Notes: generated from the sequence alone by a model not told the origin. Shown: positions 48,591-60,194, counted from the first letter of the stretch. The stretch: 64,000 bases of DNA from Rhynchopus sp. YZ270_cl-10 (GCA_964035575.1 OZ037844.1:310001-374000); one strand, 5' to 3'. Numbers and translations: made by a program.

Positions 48591-48675
48591 GTGTGGCCGA
48601 AGGGGGGGCCCTTCAAGGGGGGGGTGCTATTTTTGTGTTATTTTCTGCTATTTTGGGGTCGTCGGCCACACCGCA
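48591..48675. repeat. Hairpin repeat with GGTGTGGCCGA ends, copy 3
   Basis: GGTGTGGCCGAAGGGG at the left is mirrored by GTCGGCCACACC at the right. The inside has TTATTTTCTGCTATTTTGGG, as in 25096-25170. It interrupts the 3' end of the gene remnant that follows. Confidence 0.55.
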
Positions 48676-49010
48676 CTACGGTGGAATATTTCTGAGAAGC
48701 GCGAGCCGTCCTCCAGGAGCTTCTCCGCCCCCTCAGGCGTCGTGCACTCCGCGAGCCGCACGCGGTCTGGTTTCGGCATCCAGCCGAAGTAATCCTCGCT
48801 GTACAGGTCAAGAAACTTGAGGCGAAGTCTCTCTGAGTCCGCCGTGCGAACACCCGACATGAGGCGCGTGGCCTCAGAGATCTCGTCCCCGCTCTTCCGC
48901 TTTACCCCCTTCTGCTTCTGCTTGGGGGCCGGTTCTGCGGGGGGTGACGTCTCTCTTGCTTTGCTCCTCCAGTGCCTTCCTCGCAGCGATGCGCTCTCCT
49001 TTCATTTTCC
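48676..49010 (-). pseudogene. C-terminal gene remnant
   Basis: The minus strand reads MKGERIAARKALEEQSKRD in one frame. After a run of six C it continues as PKQKQKGVKRKSGDEISEA, TRLMSGVRTADSERLRLKFL and DLYSEDYFGWMPKPDRVRLA in another. One frame change plus loss of the 3' end at the hairpin repeat (48675) make it a broken host gene. Basic, with a nuclear-type KRK patch. The family is unknown. Confidence 0.5.
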
Positions 49011-49399
49011 GCACAAAAGCGCCACCAATTTATCCGTTGGTGAGGAGCTTGAGCGTGGCGCTTGAGCCTGTAGGCCCGCTCCGTGCTGGGAATCATTCGG
49101 TGAGCTTGGCATCGTTCGGTAGTTCTGCGGAGAGAAACATAGACGGAGAGAGAAAGTTTGAAAATGCTCGAGAGACTCATTACTCTTTGCTTGTTGCTCA
49201 AAAGGCTGAAAACGGGAAGAAGAAAAATCAAAGGTTGTTTGTTGTTCGTTTCCGAATACACAAACGGACGCGCTGTGTGAAAAAACGAGTGTTTCTCTGC
49301 GCGTGACATTTTGTGGGGGAGAATAAAACATTATGAAAAAAGCTTGTTCCATTACCATCGTTTCCGCTGCGCTCTACATTTCCACTCCATTCGGCAGCA
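49011..49399. repeat. Intergenic with dispersed block
   Basis: 49255-49375 (GGACGCGCTGTGTGAAAAAA, AATAAAACATTATGAAAAAA) is a copy of 18620-18760. It meets the ankyrin copy B stop codon directly at CAGCATCATTCTTC, replacing the 3' flank seen in copies A, C and D. Confidence 0.6.
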
Positions 49400-51052
49400 T
49401 CATTCTTCTGCACCGTGCTTGAGGAGAACCTGCTCCACATCTGTATGTTGTTTCTGCCTCGCATAGTGCAACGCAGTGTTGCCCGAAAAATCCCCGTGGA
49501 TCACATCCACCTCCCGCAAGCCAACGAGGAAGCGTACAGTCTCGGTGTGTCCATGATATGCCGCAACAATAAGGCATGTGCAACCTTTGTTGTCCACCAC
49601 ACTCACGTCTGCACCTGCTTTGACTAACATCTGCACAATGTCGAGTGCCCCAACCTCACAAGCCCAGTGAAGAGATGTGCTTCCTGCGCTATTCTTTGCC
49701 CCAACATCTGCCCCTGCATCAATGAGCAACTGCACCACATCTGAGTGCTTCTTGAACACTGCGCGGTGCAGTGAAGTTAAGCCCTGGGTATTTGACTGAT
49801 TCACATCCACCTCAGGCATGCACAGAAGAGTGCGCACAGCCTCGGTGTGTCCATAATGTGCCGCAAGCATAAGACACGTAGCTCCTTTGTTGTCTGTGAC
49901 ACACACTCCTGCACCTGCTCTGAGTAACACCTTCACAACCTGGAGATTCCCACACTTGCTCGCCTTGAGGAGTGGCGAACGTCCGTCGTTGAGCTTTGCC
50001 TCGATGTCTGCCCCTGCATCAAGGAGCACCTCCACCACATCTGCACCCGCTCTCTCAACTGCTGCGAGCAACGAGGTGTGGCCATCCTTATCCTTGTGAC
50101 TCAGGTCGATCTGCGGTAAACCAACAAGATAGCGCACAGTCTCGGTGTGTCCAAATCCTGCAGCAAAGATAAAACTTGTGTACCCATCCTTTTGTGCGGC
50201 ACGTACTTCCGCACCTGCTTCCACCAACATCTTCACAATTGGCTGACTCCCATTCTTGCAAGCATACATAAGAGGTGTCCATGACTCCTTGTCCCTTGTC
50301 TCGATGTCTGCCCCTGCATCAATAAGAACCTTCACCAGATCTGCGTGTTTTTGAGCTACTGCACATAACAACGCAGACCAGTCGTCATCACCTTTGTGAT
50401 TCACTTTAACATCATGCAAACCCACAAGATAGCGCACAGTCTCGGCGTGTCCAAGATATGCCGCATGGATAAGACATGTGTTTCCGCAGTTGCACGTACC
50501 ACACACTCCCGCACCAGCTGCCACCAACATCTTCACAACTGCGAGTGCTCCTGAACGACAAGAACAGTGCAGAGGCGAACGTCCCATGTCGTCCTTTGTC
50601 TCGATGTCTGCCCCTGCATCAATGAGCACCTGACACACTGCAGGGTCCTCCCACATGGCTGGAGTGGGACGGTCTTCTACATACTCCTGCCCGTGTGGGA
50701 CACTCGCACCGTTGCTGCAGACTGACTTCCAATGCTGCAAGAGGACCTCCGTGCACGCAGTGTGGTCTGCGTGGATGCACTCACTCAGCAGCATCCCGAA
50801 GCCCATCTGCGTTGTCTCAACATACGGAAGAAGCAGTGCGAGGCATTCATCGTGGTTCCCTCTGCATGCCTCGTGCACAGCATCGAAGGCAACCTTTTTG
50901 CTGTCTGTGTCCGGGCTGAGCTTCTCAAGTCCCACCCGCACGGCAGTCGTGTCGCCGTTCCTGGCAGCCTCCACCAAGACCTCGTCTGCAGAAAGCGTTG
51001 TGCTGTGTGGTGTCTTCTCGTCAGGTGTGCTGTCTGCGTGTCGCTTCGACAT
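49400..51052 (-). CDS. Ankyrin-repeat protein, copy B
   Basis: The product has 550 residues and is intact. The N-terminus MSKRHADSTPDEKTPHSTTL is followed by the SADEVLVEAARNGDTTAVRV piece, the FDAVHEACRGNHDECLALLL module, and about 13 ankyrin repeats in the same order as copy A. It ends VLLKHGAEE. Differences from copies A and C are scattered single residues, e.g. the final repeats read VDNKGCTCLIVAAYHGH. No localisation signal is seen. Its upstream flank matches that of copy C for over 300 bp, so B and C arose by a late tandem duplication including flank. Confidence 0.9.
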   Translation of the reverse strand: MSKRHADSTPDEKTPHSTTLSADEVLVEAARNGDTTAVRVGLEKLSPDTDSKKVAFDAVHEACRGNHDECLALLLPYVETTQMGFGMLLSECIHADHTACTEVLLQHWKSVCSNGASVPHGQEYVEDRPTPAMWEDPAVCQVLIDAGADIETKDDMGRSPLHCSCRSGALAVVKMLVAAGAGVCGTCNCGNTCLIHAAYLGHAETVRYLVGLHDVKVNHKGDDDWSALLCAVAQKHADLVKVLIDAGADIETRDKESWTPLMYACKNGSQPIVKMLVEAGAEVRAAQKDGYTSFIFAAGFGHTETVRYLVGLPQIDLSHKDKDGHTSLLAAVERAGADVVEVLLDAGADIEAKLNDGRSPLLKASKCGNLQVVKVLLRAGAGVCVTDNKGATCLMLAAHYGHTEAVRTLLCMPEVDVNQSNTQGLTSLHRAVFKKHSDVVQLLIDAGADVGAKNSAGSTSLHWACEVGALDIVQMLVKAGADVSVVDNKGCTCLIVAAYHGHTETVRFLVGLREVDVIHGDFSGNTALHYARQKQHTDVEQVLLKHGAEE

Positions 51053-51384
51053 GGTTTGTGCAGATGTTGATATTCAATGTTGTGTCTTTTATGCTGTTTC
51101 TTTTTGTGGAGGTTGTGAGTGGTGTCCTTGAACTGCCGGGCTCAAAAGACTACAAACGGGGAGAGGAAAAATGCGGTCGTTTGTTGTTCGCTTCCGATGT
51201 GTTAACTAAAGACAGTATTATGCAATACGCAAGGACCAATCCTGCGTAGGTCATTCCGAGTGTCTTGGGCGTTTGTGAGCTTCGTGGGGAGGATCCTTTC
51301 TGCAACGTTTCGGACGCACGTCAACTACAAACTTTCGCATATTTGGTGTTACGCATTCCGTTCAGTCTACCTCTCTGGGTGCAG
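51053..51384. repeat. Upstream unit of ankyrin copy B
   Basis: This closely matches 53930-54260. The outer part (51247-51365) corresponds to the 3' end of the leucine-rich-repeat pseudogene beside copy C, so a slice of that gene was duplicated with the ankyrin gene. Confidence 0.65.
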
Positions 51385-51745
<361 letters not shown>

Positions 51746-52247
51746 ATTTCCCAACGGTTACCGCATCATGGAAACAAGGAGATCCAAAAAAAATCCTGTT
51801 CGAGCACTTTTGACCCTCTCCAGAGGGTGCATAGTGCGTACACCCCTTCTCAGCAACTGTAAATAACGACTCCCGACTCCCGGACCCCCAGACCTTATTT
51901 ACACCCTTGGGCGGGGGGGTCACAACATCTCTCTCTTGGCGCCCCATGCTGTACCGACAGTTGGGCCTCACCCTTTCTCTTAGGGATATACATGGACGTC
52001 CTTACAGGCAGCAAACAGAAAACAAACAGGCGAAAAGAGAAGTTGAAAGTGCAAAACCTCGCACAGGGGGACAATTGTGAACGAGTCCCTCTCGCTCCTG
52101 TGAAGATGGGCCTTTGCTTTGTATTTTTGACCAGTGCCAGGCGTCTCGTCGCACCTACCCCATGGGTCACCCTTGTACCCCCTCTGACCGGGTGGCGTGC
52201 CTTCTGCTGAAGTCTGCCCACCAAATGTGGTCGATGCGTCCACAGCA
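51746..52247. other. 3' flank of ankyrin copy C
   Basis: 51905-52247 (TCACAACATCTCTCTCTTGG, GGACGTCCTTACAGGCAGCA, ACAATTGTGAACGAGTCCCT) closely matches 55199-55531 behind copy D. No gene is seen. Confidence 0.55.
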
Positions 52248-53927
52248 TCATTCTTCTGCACCGTGCTTGAGGAGAACCTGTTGTACCACATCTGTATGTT
52301 GTTTCTGCCTCGCATAGTGCAACGCAGTGTGGCCCGAACAATTTCTGTGATTCACATCCACCTCCCGCAAGCCAACAAGATAGCGCACAGTCTCGGTGTG
52401 TCCATTCTGTGCCGCAAACATAAGACATGTTGTGCTATCGTCGTCCACCACACACACGTCCGCACCTGCTTTGACTAACATCTTCACAATGTCGAGTGCC
52501 CCATCCTCACAAGCACAGTGAAGAGGTGCGCCCCCTTCGCTATTCTTTGACTCAACATCTGCCCCTGCATCAATGAGCACCTGCACCACATCTGCGTGCT
52601 CCATTGATGCTGCGCCGTGCAGTGGAGTGAAGCCCTCGGAATATGACTGATTCACGTCCACCTCAGTCATACACAGAAGAGTGCGCACAGTCTTGGTGTG
52701 TCCATAATGTGCCGCAAGCGTAAGACACGCAGCTCCTTTGTTGTCTGTGACCCAAACGTCAGCACCTGCTCTGACCAACACCTTCACAACCTGGAGATTC
52801 CCACACTGGCTCGCCCTGAGGAGTGGCGAATGTCCGTCGGTGAGCTTTACCTCGATGTCTGCCCCTGCATCAATGAGCACCTCCACCACATCTGCACCCG
52901 CTCTCTCAACTGCTGCGAGCAACGAGGTGAAGCCATCCTCAGCCTTGTGACTCAGGTCGACCTGCGGCAAACCAACAAGATAGCGCACAGTCTCGGTGTG
53001 TCCAAATACTGCAGCAAACATAAGACTTGTGGATCCATCCTTATGTGTGGCACGCACTTCCGCACCTGCTTCCACCAACATTTTCACAATTGGCTGACTC
53101 CCATTCTTGCAAGCATACATAAGAGGTGTCCATGACTCCTTGTCCCTTGTCTCGATGTCTGCCCCTGCATCAATAAGAACCTTCGCCACATCTGCGTGCT
53201 TTCGATCTGCTGCACAGGACAACGCAGACAAATCACAATCACATTTGTGATTCAGCTTAACATCATGCGAGCCCTTCAAACCCACAAGATAGCGCACCGT
53301 CTCGGTGTGTCCAAAAAATGACGCAAGAAAAAGACACGTAGCTCCATCGCTGTCTGTGACACTCACGTCCGCACCTGCTCCCACCAACATCTTCACAACT
53401 TTGAGCTCGCCTGAAACGCTCGCCCTGAGCAGAGGTGAACGTCCATCCTCATCCTTTGTCTCGATGTCTGCCCCTGCATCAATGAGCACCTGACACACTG
53501 CAGGGTCCGCCCACATGGCTGGACAGGGACGAGGTGTCTCACTTTGGATGTCTGCCTCCTGCCCGTATGGGACAAACACAACGTTGCTGCAGACTGACTT
53601 CCAATGCTGCAAGAGGACCTCCGTGCACGCAGTGTGGTCTGCGTGGATGCACTCACTCAGCAGCATCCCGAAGCCCGTCTGCGTTGTCTCAACATACGGA
53701 AGAAGCAGTGCGAGGCATTCATCGTGGTTCCCTCTGCATGCCTCGTGCACAGCATCGAAGGCATCCGTTTTGCTGTCTGTGTCTGGGCTGAGCTTCTCAA
53801 GTCCCACCCGCACGGCAGTCGTGTCGCCGTTCCTGGCAGCCTCCACCAAGACCTCGTCTGCAGAAATCTTTCTTCTCTTTGGTGCCTTCTCGTCAGGTGT
53901 GCTGTCTGCGTGTTGCTCCTTCGACAT
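52248..53927 (-). CDS. Ankyrin-repeat protein, copy C
   Basis: The product has 559 residues and is intact. Start MSKEQHADSTPDEKAPKRRK. The order is as in copy B. The linker before the first repeats is longer (VPYGQEADIQSETPRPCPAM), and the following repeats differ in sequence (DEDGRSPLLRASVSGELKVV) from those of A, B and D (DMGRSPLHWSCRSGALAVV), as if that repeat was taken from a downstream one. It ends VLLKHGAEE. Probably a cytosolic binding protein. The basic KAPKRRK stretch could act as a nuclear signal. Confidence 0.9.
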   Translation of the reverse strand: MSKEQHADSTPDEKAPKRRKISADEVLVEAARNGDTTAVRVGLEKLSPDTDSKTDAFDAVHEACRGNHDECLALLLPYVETTQTGFGMLLSECIHADHTACTEVLLQHWKSVCSNVVFVPYGQEADIQSETPRPCPAMWADPAVCQVLIDAGADIETKDEDGRSPLLRASVSGELKVVKMLVGAGADVSVTDSDGATCLFLASFFGHTETVRYLVGLKGSHDVKLNHKCDCDLSALSCAADRKHADVAKVLIDAGADIETRDKESWTPLMYACKNGSQPIVKMLVEAGAEVRATHKDGSTSLMFAAVFGHTETVRYLVGLPQVDLSHKAEDGFTSLLAAVERAGADVVEVLIDAGADIEVKLTDGHSPLLRASQCGNLQVVKVLVRAGADVWVTDNKGAACLTLAAHYGHTKTVRTLLCMTEVDVNQSYSEGFTPLHGAASMEHADVVQVLIDAGADVESKNSEGGAPLHCACEDGALDIVKMLVKAGADVCVVDDDSTTCLMFAAQNGHTETVRYLVGLREVDVNHRNCSGHTALHYARQKQHTDVVQQVLLKHGAEE

Positions 53928-54199
53928 GGTTTGTGAAGATGTTGATATTCAATGTTGTGTCTTTTGTGCTGTTTCTTTTTGTGGAGGTTGTGAGGAGTGG
54001 TGTCCTTGAACTGCCGGGGTCAAAAGACTACAAACGGGGAGAGGAAAAATGCGGTCGTTTGTTGTTCGCTTCCGATGTGTTAACTAAAGACAGTATTATG
54101 CAATACGCAAGGACCAATCCTGCGTAGGTCATTCCTAGTGTCTTGGGCGTTTGTGAGCTTCGTGGGGAGGATCCTCTCTGCAACGTTTCGGACGCACGT

Positions 54200-54755
54200 C
54201 AACTACAAACTTTCGCATATATTTGATGTTACGCATTCCAGCCCTGCTGCACCCAGAGAGGGCCAACTGCCTGACTTCAGTTACATTGCGCAACACGGAA
54301 CGATCAACCCCTGTCAAACTCCAGCAGTAGAGGAAGCAGGAGCCAAAACAGGTGAGACTGCTCAACGAAGACAAATCAATGTAAGTAAAATCCTCGTTCT
54401 CAAGAAAGCTGTGCCCAATGCGCATGCTACTGCGCAATGACGGCAAGGTGAGTGTTGTCAACCGAACGCAACCATGCCATAAAACGGTTCTCAATCTCCG
54501 TGAGACTGGGAATAGCAAAGCGCTGTCAAACTGCTGCAGAACTCGAGAGAAAGCTGTCACCAAGAGCTGTCACAGCGCTCAACAAGGAGGCAAATGGAGT
54601 GTTTCCAAACTTTCGCATTGCACAGAAAAGCCGTCACCGATCTCCATGAGACCCGTTAGTGGAGACAAGTCAAGCACCTCCAAAGCAGCACAGCCTGCAA
54701 CGAAGTTATTGCCAATCGCAACACTATGCTCATGGCGGTTGTTTTTTCTTGTAGA
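54200..54755 (-). pseudogene. BspA-type leucine-rich-repeat pseudogene
   Basis: The minus strand shows repeats such as FVAGCAALEVLDLSPLTGL, MEIGDGFSVQCESLETLHL and YIDLSSLSSLTCFGSCFLYC. They shift frame at least twice and include stops near 54590. The tail [16 protein letters not shown] ends at 54135. It belongs to the same broad family as the gene at 25703-26851 but to a different subgroup, and no ubiquitin-like part remains. Confidence 0.6.
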
Positions 54756-55531
54756 TGAGCCTCAGGGTATTAGGGTGAAAAGGTACGATAACAGATAAAC
54801 AGGGGGGAAAAGGTAGCCTTCTTTTCTTGATGAGCCTGAAAGGCTCCTTCTGTGTTTACGAACTAAAAAACCCACCCCCCTTCTGAAAACAAACAGGCGA
54901 AAAGAAAGTGAAGTTATTAATGCAGGCACCTCCGACTGACCCACCTACGATGCCAGCCATCCGGATGAAAGCACAACTACCCTGCGGCCAACAACAGAAG
55001 ATGTAAAAAGGAACCCTAATGACTTGCCCGTACCGTAAGAGAACGAGGGCGGTGCACAACCGCTCGACAGCCGGCGGCCCACCTTCCGTTGAAGAGTTGT
55101 GAGCTTACAGGTACTGCAGTTCGCTGCACCCAACGCTTGATGCACGATAGTCTACACATGAGAGCAGAAACCCATAAACACAAAAAGGGGTGGGCGGGGG
55201 AGGTCACAACATCTCTCTCTTGGCGTCCCATGCTGTACCGACAGTTGGTCCTCACCCTTTCTCTTAGGGATATACATGGACGTCCTTACAGGCAGCAAAC
55301 AGAAAACAAACAGGCGAAAAGAATAGTTGAAAGTGCAAAACCTCGCACAGGGGGACAATTGTGAACGAGTCCCTCTCGCTCCTGTGAAGATGGGTCTTTG
55401 CTTTGTATTTTTGACCAGTGCCAGGCGTCTCGTCGCACCTACCCCATGGGTCACCCTTGTACCCCCTCTGACCGGGTGGCGTGCCTTCTTCTGAAGTCTG
55501 CCCACCAAATATGGTCGATGCGTCCACAGCA
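54756..55531. other. Intergenic; 3' flank of ankyrin copy D
   Basis: 54756-55195 has no supported gene. 55199-55531 is the duplicated 3' flank also found behind copy C. Confidence 0.5.
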
Positions 55532-57559
55532 TCATTCTTCTGCACCGTGCTTGAGGAGAACCTGCTCCACATCTGTATGTTGTTTCTCCCTCGCATGTTG
55601 CAACGCAGTGTAGCCCGAAAAATCTCGGTGGTTCACATCCACCTCCCGCAAGCCAACGAGATAGCGCACAGTCTCGGTGTGTCCATGCTGTGCCGCAAAC
55701 ATAAGGCATGTTGTGCTATCGTCGTCCACCACACACAGGTCCGCACCTGCTTTGACTAACATCTGCACAATGTCGAGTTCCCCAACCTCACAAGCACAGT
55801 GAAGAGGTGTGCCCCCTTCGCTATCCTTTGGCTCAACATCTGCCCCTGCATCAATGAGCACCTGCACTACATCTGAGTGCTCCATTGACGCTGCGCGGTG
55901 CAGTGGAGTTAAGCCCTCGGGATGTGACTGATTCACATCCACCTCAGGCATGCACAGAAGAGTACGTACAGTCTCGGTGTGTCCATAATGTGCCGCAAGC
56001 ATAAGACACGTAGCTCCTTTGTTGTCTGTGACACAAACGTCAGCACCTGCCTTGACCAACACCTTCACAACCTGGAGATTCCCACACTGGCTCGCCTTGA
56101 GGAGTGGCGAACGTCCGTCGGTGAGCTTTGCCTCAATATCAGCCCCTGCATCAATGAGCACCTCCACCACATCTGCACCCGATTGCTCAACTGCTGCGAG
56201 CAACGAGGTGTAGCCATCCTCAGCCTTGTGACTCAGGTCGACCTGCGGCAAACCAACAAGATAGCGCACAGTCTCAGTGTGTCCGTGATGTGCCGCAAGG
56301 ATAAGACATGTGTTCCCGAAGTTGCATCTACCACACACTCCCGCACCAGCTGCCACCAAGATCTTCACAACTGCGAGTGCTCCTGAACGGCAAGACCAGT
56401 GCAGAGGCGAACGTCCCATGTCGTCCTTTGTCTCGATGTCTGCCCCTGCATCAATGAGCACCTGACACACTGCAGGGTCCTCCCACATGGCTGGACAGGG
56501 TCGGTCATCTTCTTCCTCCTGCCCGTGTGGGACAAACGCAACGTTGCTGCAGACAGCCTTCCAATGCTGCAAGAGGACCTCCGTGCACGCAGTGTGGTCT
56601 GCGTGGATGCACTCACTCAGCAGCATCCCGAAGCCCATCTGCGTTGTCTCAACATACGGAAGAAGCAGTGCGAGTGGGCTGAGCTTCTCAAGTCCCGCCC
56701 GCACGGCAGTCGTGTCGCCGTTCCTGGCAGCCTCCACCAAGGCGAAGTGGAGCACGTCCTCTGCCCCTGCAAGCACCGCACGCAGCACAAGAGCTGCCTC
56801 CTCATCAACAGGCTTGCCCACAGCACCGCCAGAAAGAAGTGCCTTCACACAGGCAAGGTGATGTCCAGCAACAGCAGCATCCAGCGCAGTCATCCCATCA
56901 ACACAGTGTTCGCAGTCTGCACCCTTCGCAACAAGAAACTGCACCACATCCGCATCGCCACGGCACGCTGCAATGTACAGCGGACGTGCACAGCTCGCGT
57001 CATTCTCACTGTGCACCTCCAGCCCTGCCCCAGACGCGATGAGCAGCTCTGCACTCGCAAGATCCCCAAGGTGTGCAGCCACACACAACGGCTTGATGCG
57101 CCTCCCATTCAGGTCCAGCTTGTGTTCCTTCAGCAGCATCGCAAGCACCTCCACTCGCTTCAGGTGCAGACAGGTCAGCAGGAGCTCGTCCACATCGACT
57201 TCCAAGCAGACACGGGGGCTGTCCGAGCATGACTTCCAATGCTGCAAGAGGACCTCCGTGCACGCAGTGTGGTCTGCGTGGACGCACTCACTCAGCAGGA
57301 TTCCAAAGCCATTCGTTCGGTCAACGTAGTAGGGAAGAAGCAGTGCGAGGCATTCATCGTGGTTCCCTCTGCATGCCTCGTGCACAGCATCGAAGGAAAC
57401 AGTTTTGCTGTCTGTGTCTGGGATGAGCTTCTCAAGTCCCACCCGCACGGCAGTCATGTCGCCGTTCCTGGCAGCCTCCACCAAGACCTCGTCTGCAGAA
57501 CGCGTTGTTCTCTTTGGTGCCTTCTCGTCAGGTGTGCTGTCTGCGTGCTGCTTCGACAT
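55532..57559 (-). CDS. Ankyrin-repeat protein, copy D (internal fusion)
   Basis: The product has 675 residues and is intact. It begins like the others (MSKQHADSTPDEKAPKRTTR), but after LLQHWKSCSDSPRVCLEVDV it enters a divergent set of about six repeats (LLLTCLHLKRVEVLAMLLKE, GASAEL-type and DALDAAVAGHHLACVKALL-type units). It then restarts a second family module: VEAARNGDTTAVRAGLEKLS runs straight into PLALLLPYVETTQMGF with about 20 residues of the usual sequence missing. The remainder has fewer repeats than B or C. It is a fusion of two genes of this kind, still open. Confidence 0.88.
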   Translation of the reverse strand: MSKQHADSTPDEKAPKRTTRSADEVLVEAARNGDMTAVRVGLEKLIPDTDSKTVSFDAVHEACRGNHDECLALLLPYYVDRTNGFGILLSECVHADHTACTEVLLQHWKSCSDSPRVCLEVDVDELLLTCLHLKRVEVLAMLLKEHKLDLNGRRIKPLCVAAHLGDLASAELLIASGAGLEVHSENDASCARPLYIAACRGDADVVQFLVAKGADCEHCVDGMTALDAAVAGHHLACVKALLSGGAVGKPVDEEAALVLRAVLAGAEDVLHFALVEAARNGDTTAVRAGLEKLSPLALLLPYVETTQMGFGMLLSECIHADHTACTEVLLQHWKAVCSNVAFVPHGQEEEDDRPCPAMWEDPAVCQVLIDAGADIETKDDMGRSPLHWSCRSGALAVVKILVAAGAGVCGRCNFGNTCLILAAHHGHTETVRYLVGLPQVDLSHKAEDGYTSLLAAVEQSGADVVEVLIDAGADIEAKLTDGRSPLLKASQCGNLQVVKVLVKAGADVCVTDNKGATCLMLAAHYGHTETVRTLLCMPEVDVNQSHPEGLTPLHRAASMEHSDVVQVLIDAGADVEPKDSEGGTPLHCACEVGELDIVQMLVKAGADLCVVDDDSTTCLMFAAQHGHTETVRYLVGLREVDVNHRDFSGYTALQHAREKQHTDVEQVLLKHGAEE

Positions 57560-57660
57560 GGTTTGTGAAGATGTTGATATTCAATGTTGTGTCTTTTATG
57601 CTGTTTCTTTTTGTGGAGGTTGTGAGGTGAGTGGTGGGTGTCCCTGAACTGCCTCCCACC
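57560..57660 (-). promoter_or_regulatory. Upstream flank shared by ankyrin copies B-D
   Basis: GAAGATGTTGATATTCAATG and TTGTGTCTTTTATGCTG directly precede the starts of copies B (51055), C (53935) and D. The match ends after GGAGGTTGTGAG, so this short block is probably the promoter or leader that defines the family. Confidence 0.45.
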
Positions 57661-58802
57661 CCAGACAAGCACAGCCACAGTGGAAACGGGTGGTGTGGAA
57701 GTCTCCCTCTCGCCCCTCTGAAGGTGACCATTTGACACCTTCTGTGGTGTTCCTGGCACCCTGCTTTCGTAGCACGTTCGGTGCTTTTTGGGGTAAAATC
57801 ACGAACACCATTCTCCTCAAGCTTTTTTATACAAATAATTCACATCGGAACCGCAACGTTGGGAACCGGTCGCTGCTGAGAGCACCGAGGTGTAGCTCCC
57901 CTTATGTCGCTGTTGTGTTCGAATAGGTGGCCCTAAACCTACCGAGACGTGAGAGTGTAACAACGGGGAAATGTGAAATATGGAAGAGCTCCGGTGGATC
58001 CGAATGTGCTACATCTGAAAAATATATCCGTTTCGCTTGATCAGATCTCGACCGTTTGTTGCATTGCACGCTTCCACTGTGTCAGTGTGTGATGGTTTAT
58101 GATTATTGCCTGAAGTACAGAAAATGAGAGTGTCGGTGGCGGAGCGCAAAAGAGGTAAAATGAAAGACATATCGGGTGGGGTCTCTGATCTAATCTGTGC
58201 GACGAATGTATTTCCCCTAACACGCCATGTTTGGCCAGGGCCTATCCAGCGCGTCAGTTGCAAAAGAAAACTTTCAGCGTGCGGCACAACACAAAAAAAA
58301 AGGTAAACCAGGCCCACTACTTTATTTTTTTTTGCAGTTCCTCGGATATCTAAGGTCTCTAATAACTCAAGAACACAAAACACCCCCGAACAACACTTTA
58401 GTTATTTTTTTTTGAAAAGCGTACTCATTTTATCTTGCGTGCCCCCCTTGGGGTGTTTTGTTCTAACCTATTTGTCTATTTCTCTAATTTTCTACTGTTT
58501 TCCCCTCCAAATAAAACCCCCTTCTTCATTGCAATCTACCTCAGACGCACTCCACGAAGTAACACTCTCAAAGGTAACATCTATTGCTTTTATACCACAA
58601 AGTTGTCGCCACAATTCGCAATTTTTTCATCGATTTAACCTATTCTATCCGAAGACATAAAAAAATCGATGAAAAAATAGAACCACATATAAATACATGA
58701 AGCGAATATTACTCAGTCACTGTCAGATGCCATATTTTGAAACCCCGAACCTGTTTCACCTCTACGCGGTGTTGTGCCCAAATGCCCCTCGCATCTCGCA
58801 TC
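57661..58802. other. Intergenic, no gene seen
   Basis: Ordinary AT-rich sequence with short open frames only. No repeats shared with the rest of the window were noticed. It separates the ankyrin cluster from the 3' end of the next gene. Confidence 0.5.
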
Positions 58803-60163
58803 TCACATCAAAACCTGGCGCGTCGCGTTTGCCACTTCTTCTGCGGTCGCAGTGGGAGAAGCGATACGGGATGTCTTAAATATGTGAACGGATGAAGGGA
58901 GGTTTCGCGGGTCTGTGTGCAGTGCGTGCGGAAGGTGCTCCGCACCCGAGAAGTCGAGCACCGCTACGGCCCGCCAGCGACTTGCTGCACAGAGCGCCAA
59001 AAACGTTTCCATCGCTGTGCCCTCCAAAAACGCCTCATCAGCAAGAATGTACAGCACGCTATCGACCGCTTCGTACATCTCCACCGGGAGCGACGCCTTC
59101 AACAGCATGGACACAGCGCGCGACACGACGACTGCATTCAACAGCGCTACAGGAAACGTTCCAAACCACTCTTCGCAAGGTATCCCTAATGACGCCGTGA
59201 CAACCCGACCTGCCCTTTCGTGGAGCACCCACGAGGCAGGGCCTTCATAGGCAATAGAAAGCGAGAGAGTCGTTTCGTCGGTAACGGTGACGCGCATGCT
59301 GCGCCAGAAGAAGGTTTCCGAAAAATCATCCGGTCCCGCACAGTGCAGAAGAAGGCGCAGTGTCGCAGTAGATTCGCCTGAAGAGAAGCTCCGCAACGAC
59401 ACCCCACACCCACGCTCCCCACGAAAAGGCGTGCACAACTCCTGCAGCAACCCCAGCAGGTCGTCTCCTTGCGTATCAGTCGCGCCGTCTACTACGCAAA
59501 ACAGCCTCGCCACATCCTTCACACTTCTCGCCACAGCGCGAAAATGCGTGCCCCGCGCAAACACAACATACACAGAGTTCACCATATAAACGCTGGCAGT
59601 AGCGTCCTCGCGAATTTTTGCAAAATTTAACCCACCTAAAGAGAGCGCCTCCGCAAAGTCCAAGGACGCAACAGAAGCGAGGATGACAGTTGTGTTGTGG
59701 GTTCCGTTTTCGAGCATTTCCGAGACGCAGGCATCTACGTCATTGTAGCTCGCGTGGGGCAGGCAGACTACTGGGAGGAGCTCCCCTTTTGCCTGCCGCA
59801 GAAGGCCTTTCATATACGCCACTGCCCCCTCCCGGTGAGGAGAACCATGTTGTGCGGTGCTACGTCCTGGTCGTTCTGTATAAAACGACGCAGGGACGCT
59901 CGGGGAACAAAACCCGACCTCATTTTTGTCCCGAGCACAGGGTGAAACGCACAGAAAATTCGGCAGCGGGGCGGGGGATTCGACGAATGGGGTTGCCACA
60001 TGCAGCGGCGATGGTGAGAAGAAGGTCAGACGCTTCGCGGGCTCGGGGGTGGGCATCGCTGCGTGGGGGGTCGCTCTTTCCCTCCCTCCTCCTCCTCCTC
60101 CTCCTCCTCCTCCTCCTCCTCCTCCTCCTCCTCCTCCTCCTCCTCCTCCTCCTCCTCCTCCTC

Positions 60164-60194
<31 letters not shown>

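Noticed and set aside
48512-49358. Several 70-135 codon frames around the gene remnant
   Set aside because: They overlap in conflicting frames and strands, and are explained by the remnant and dispersed repeats.
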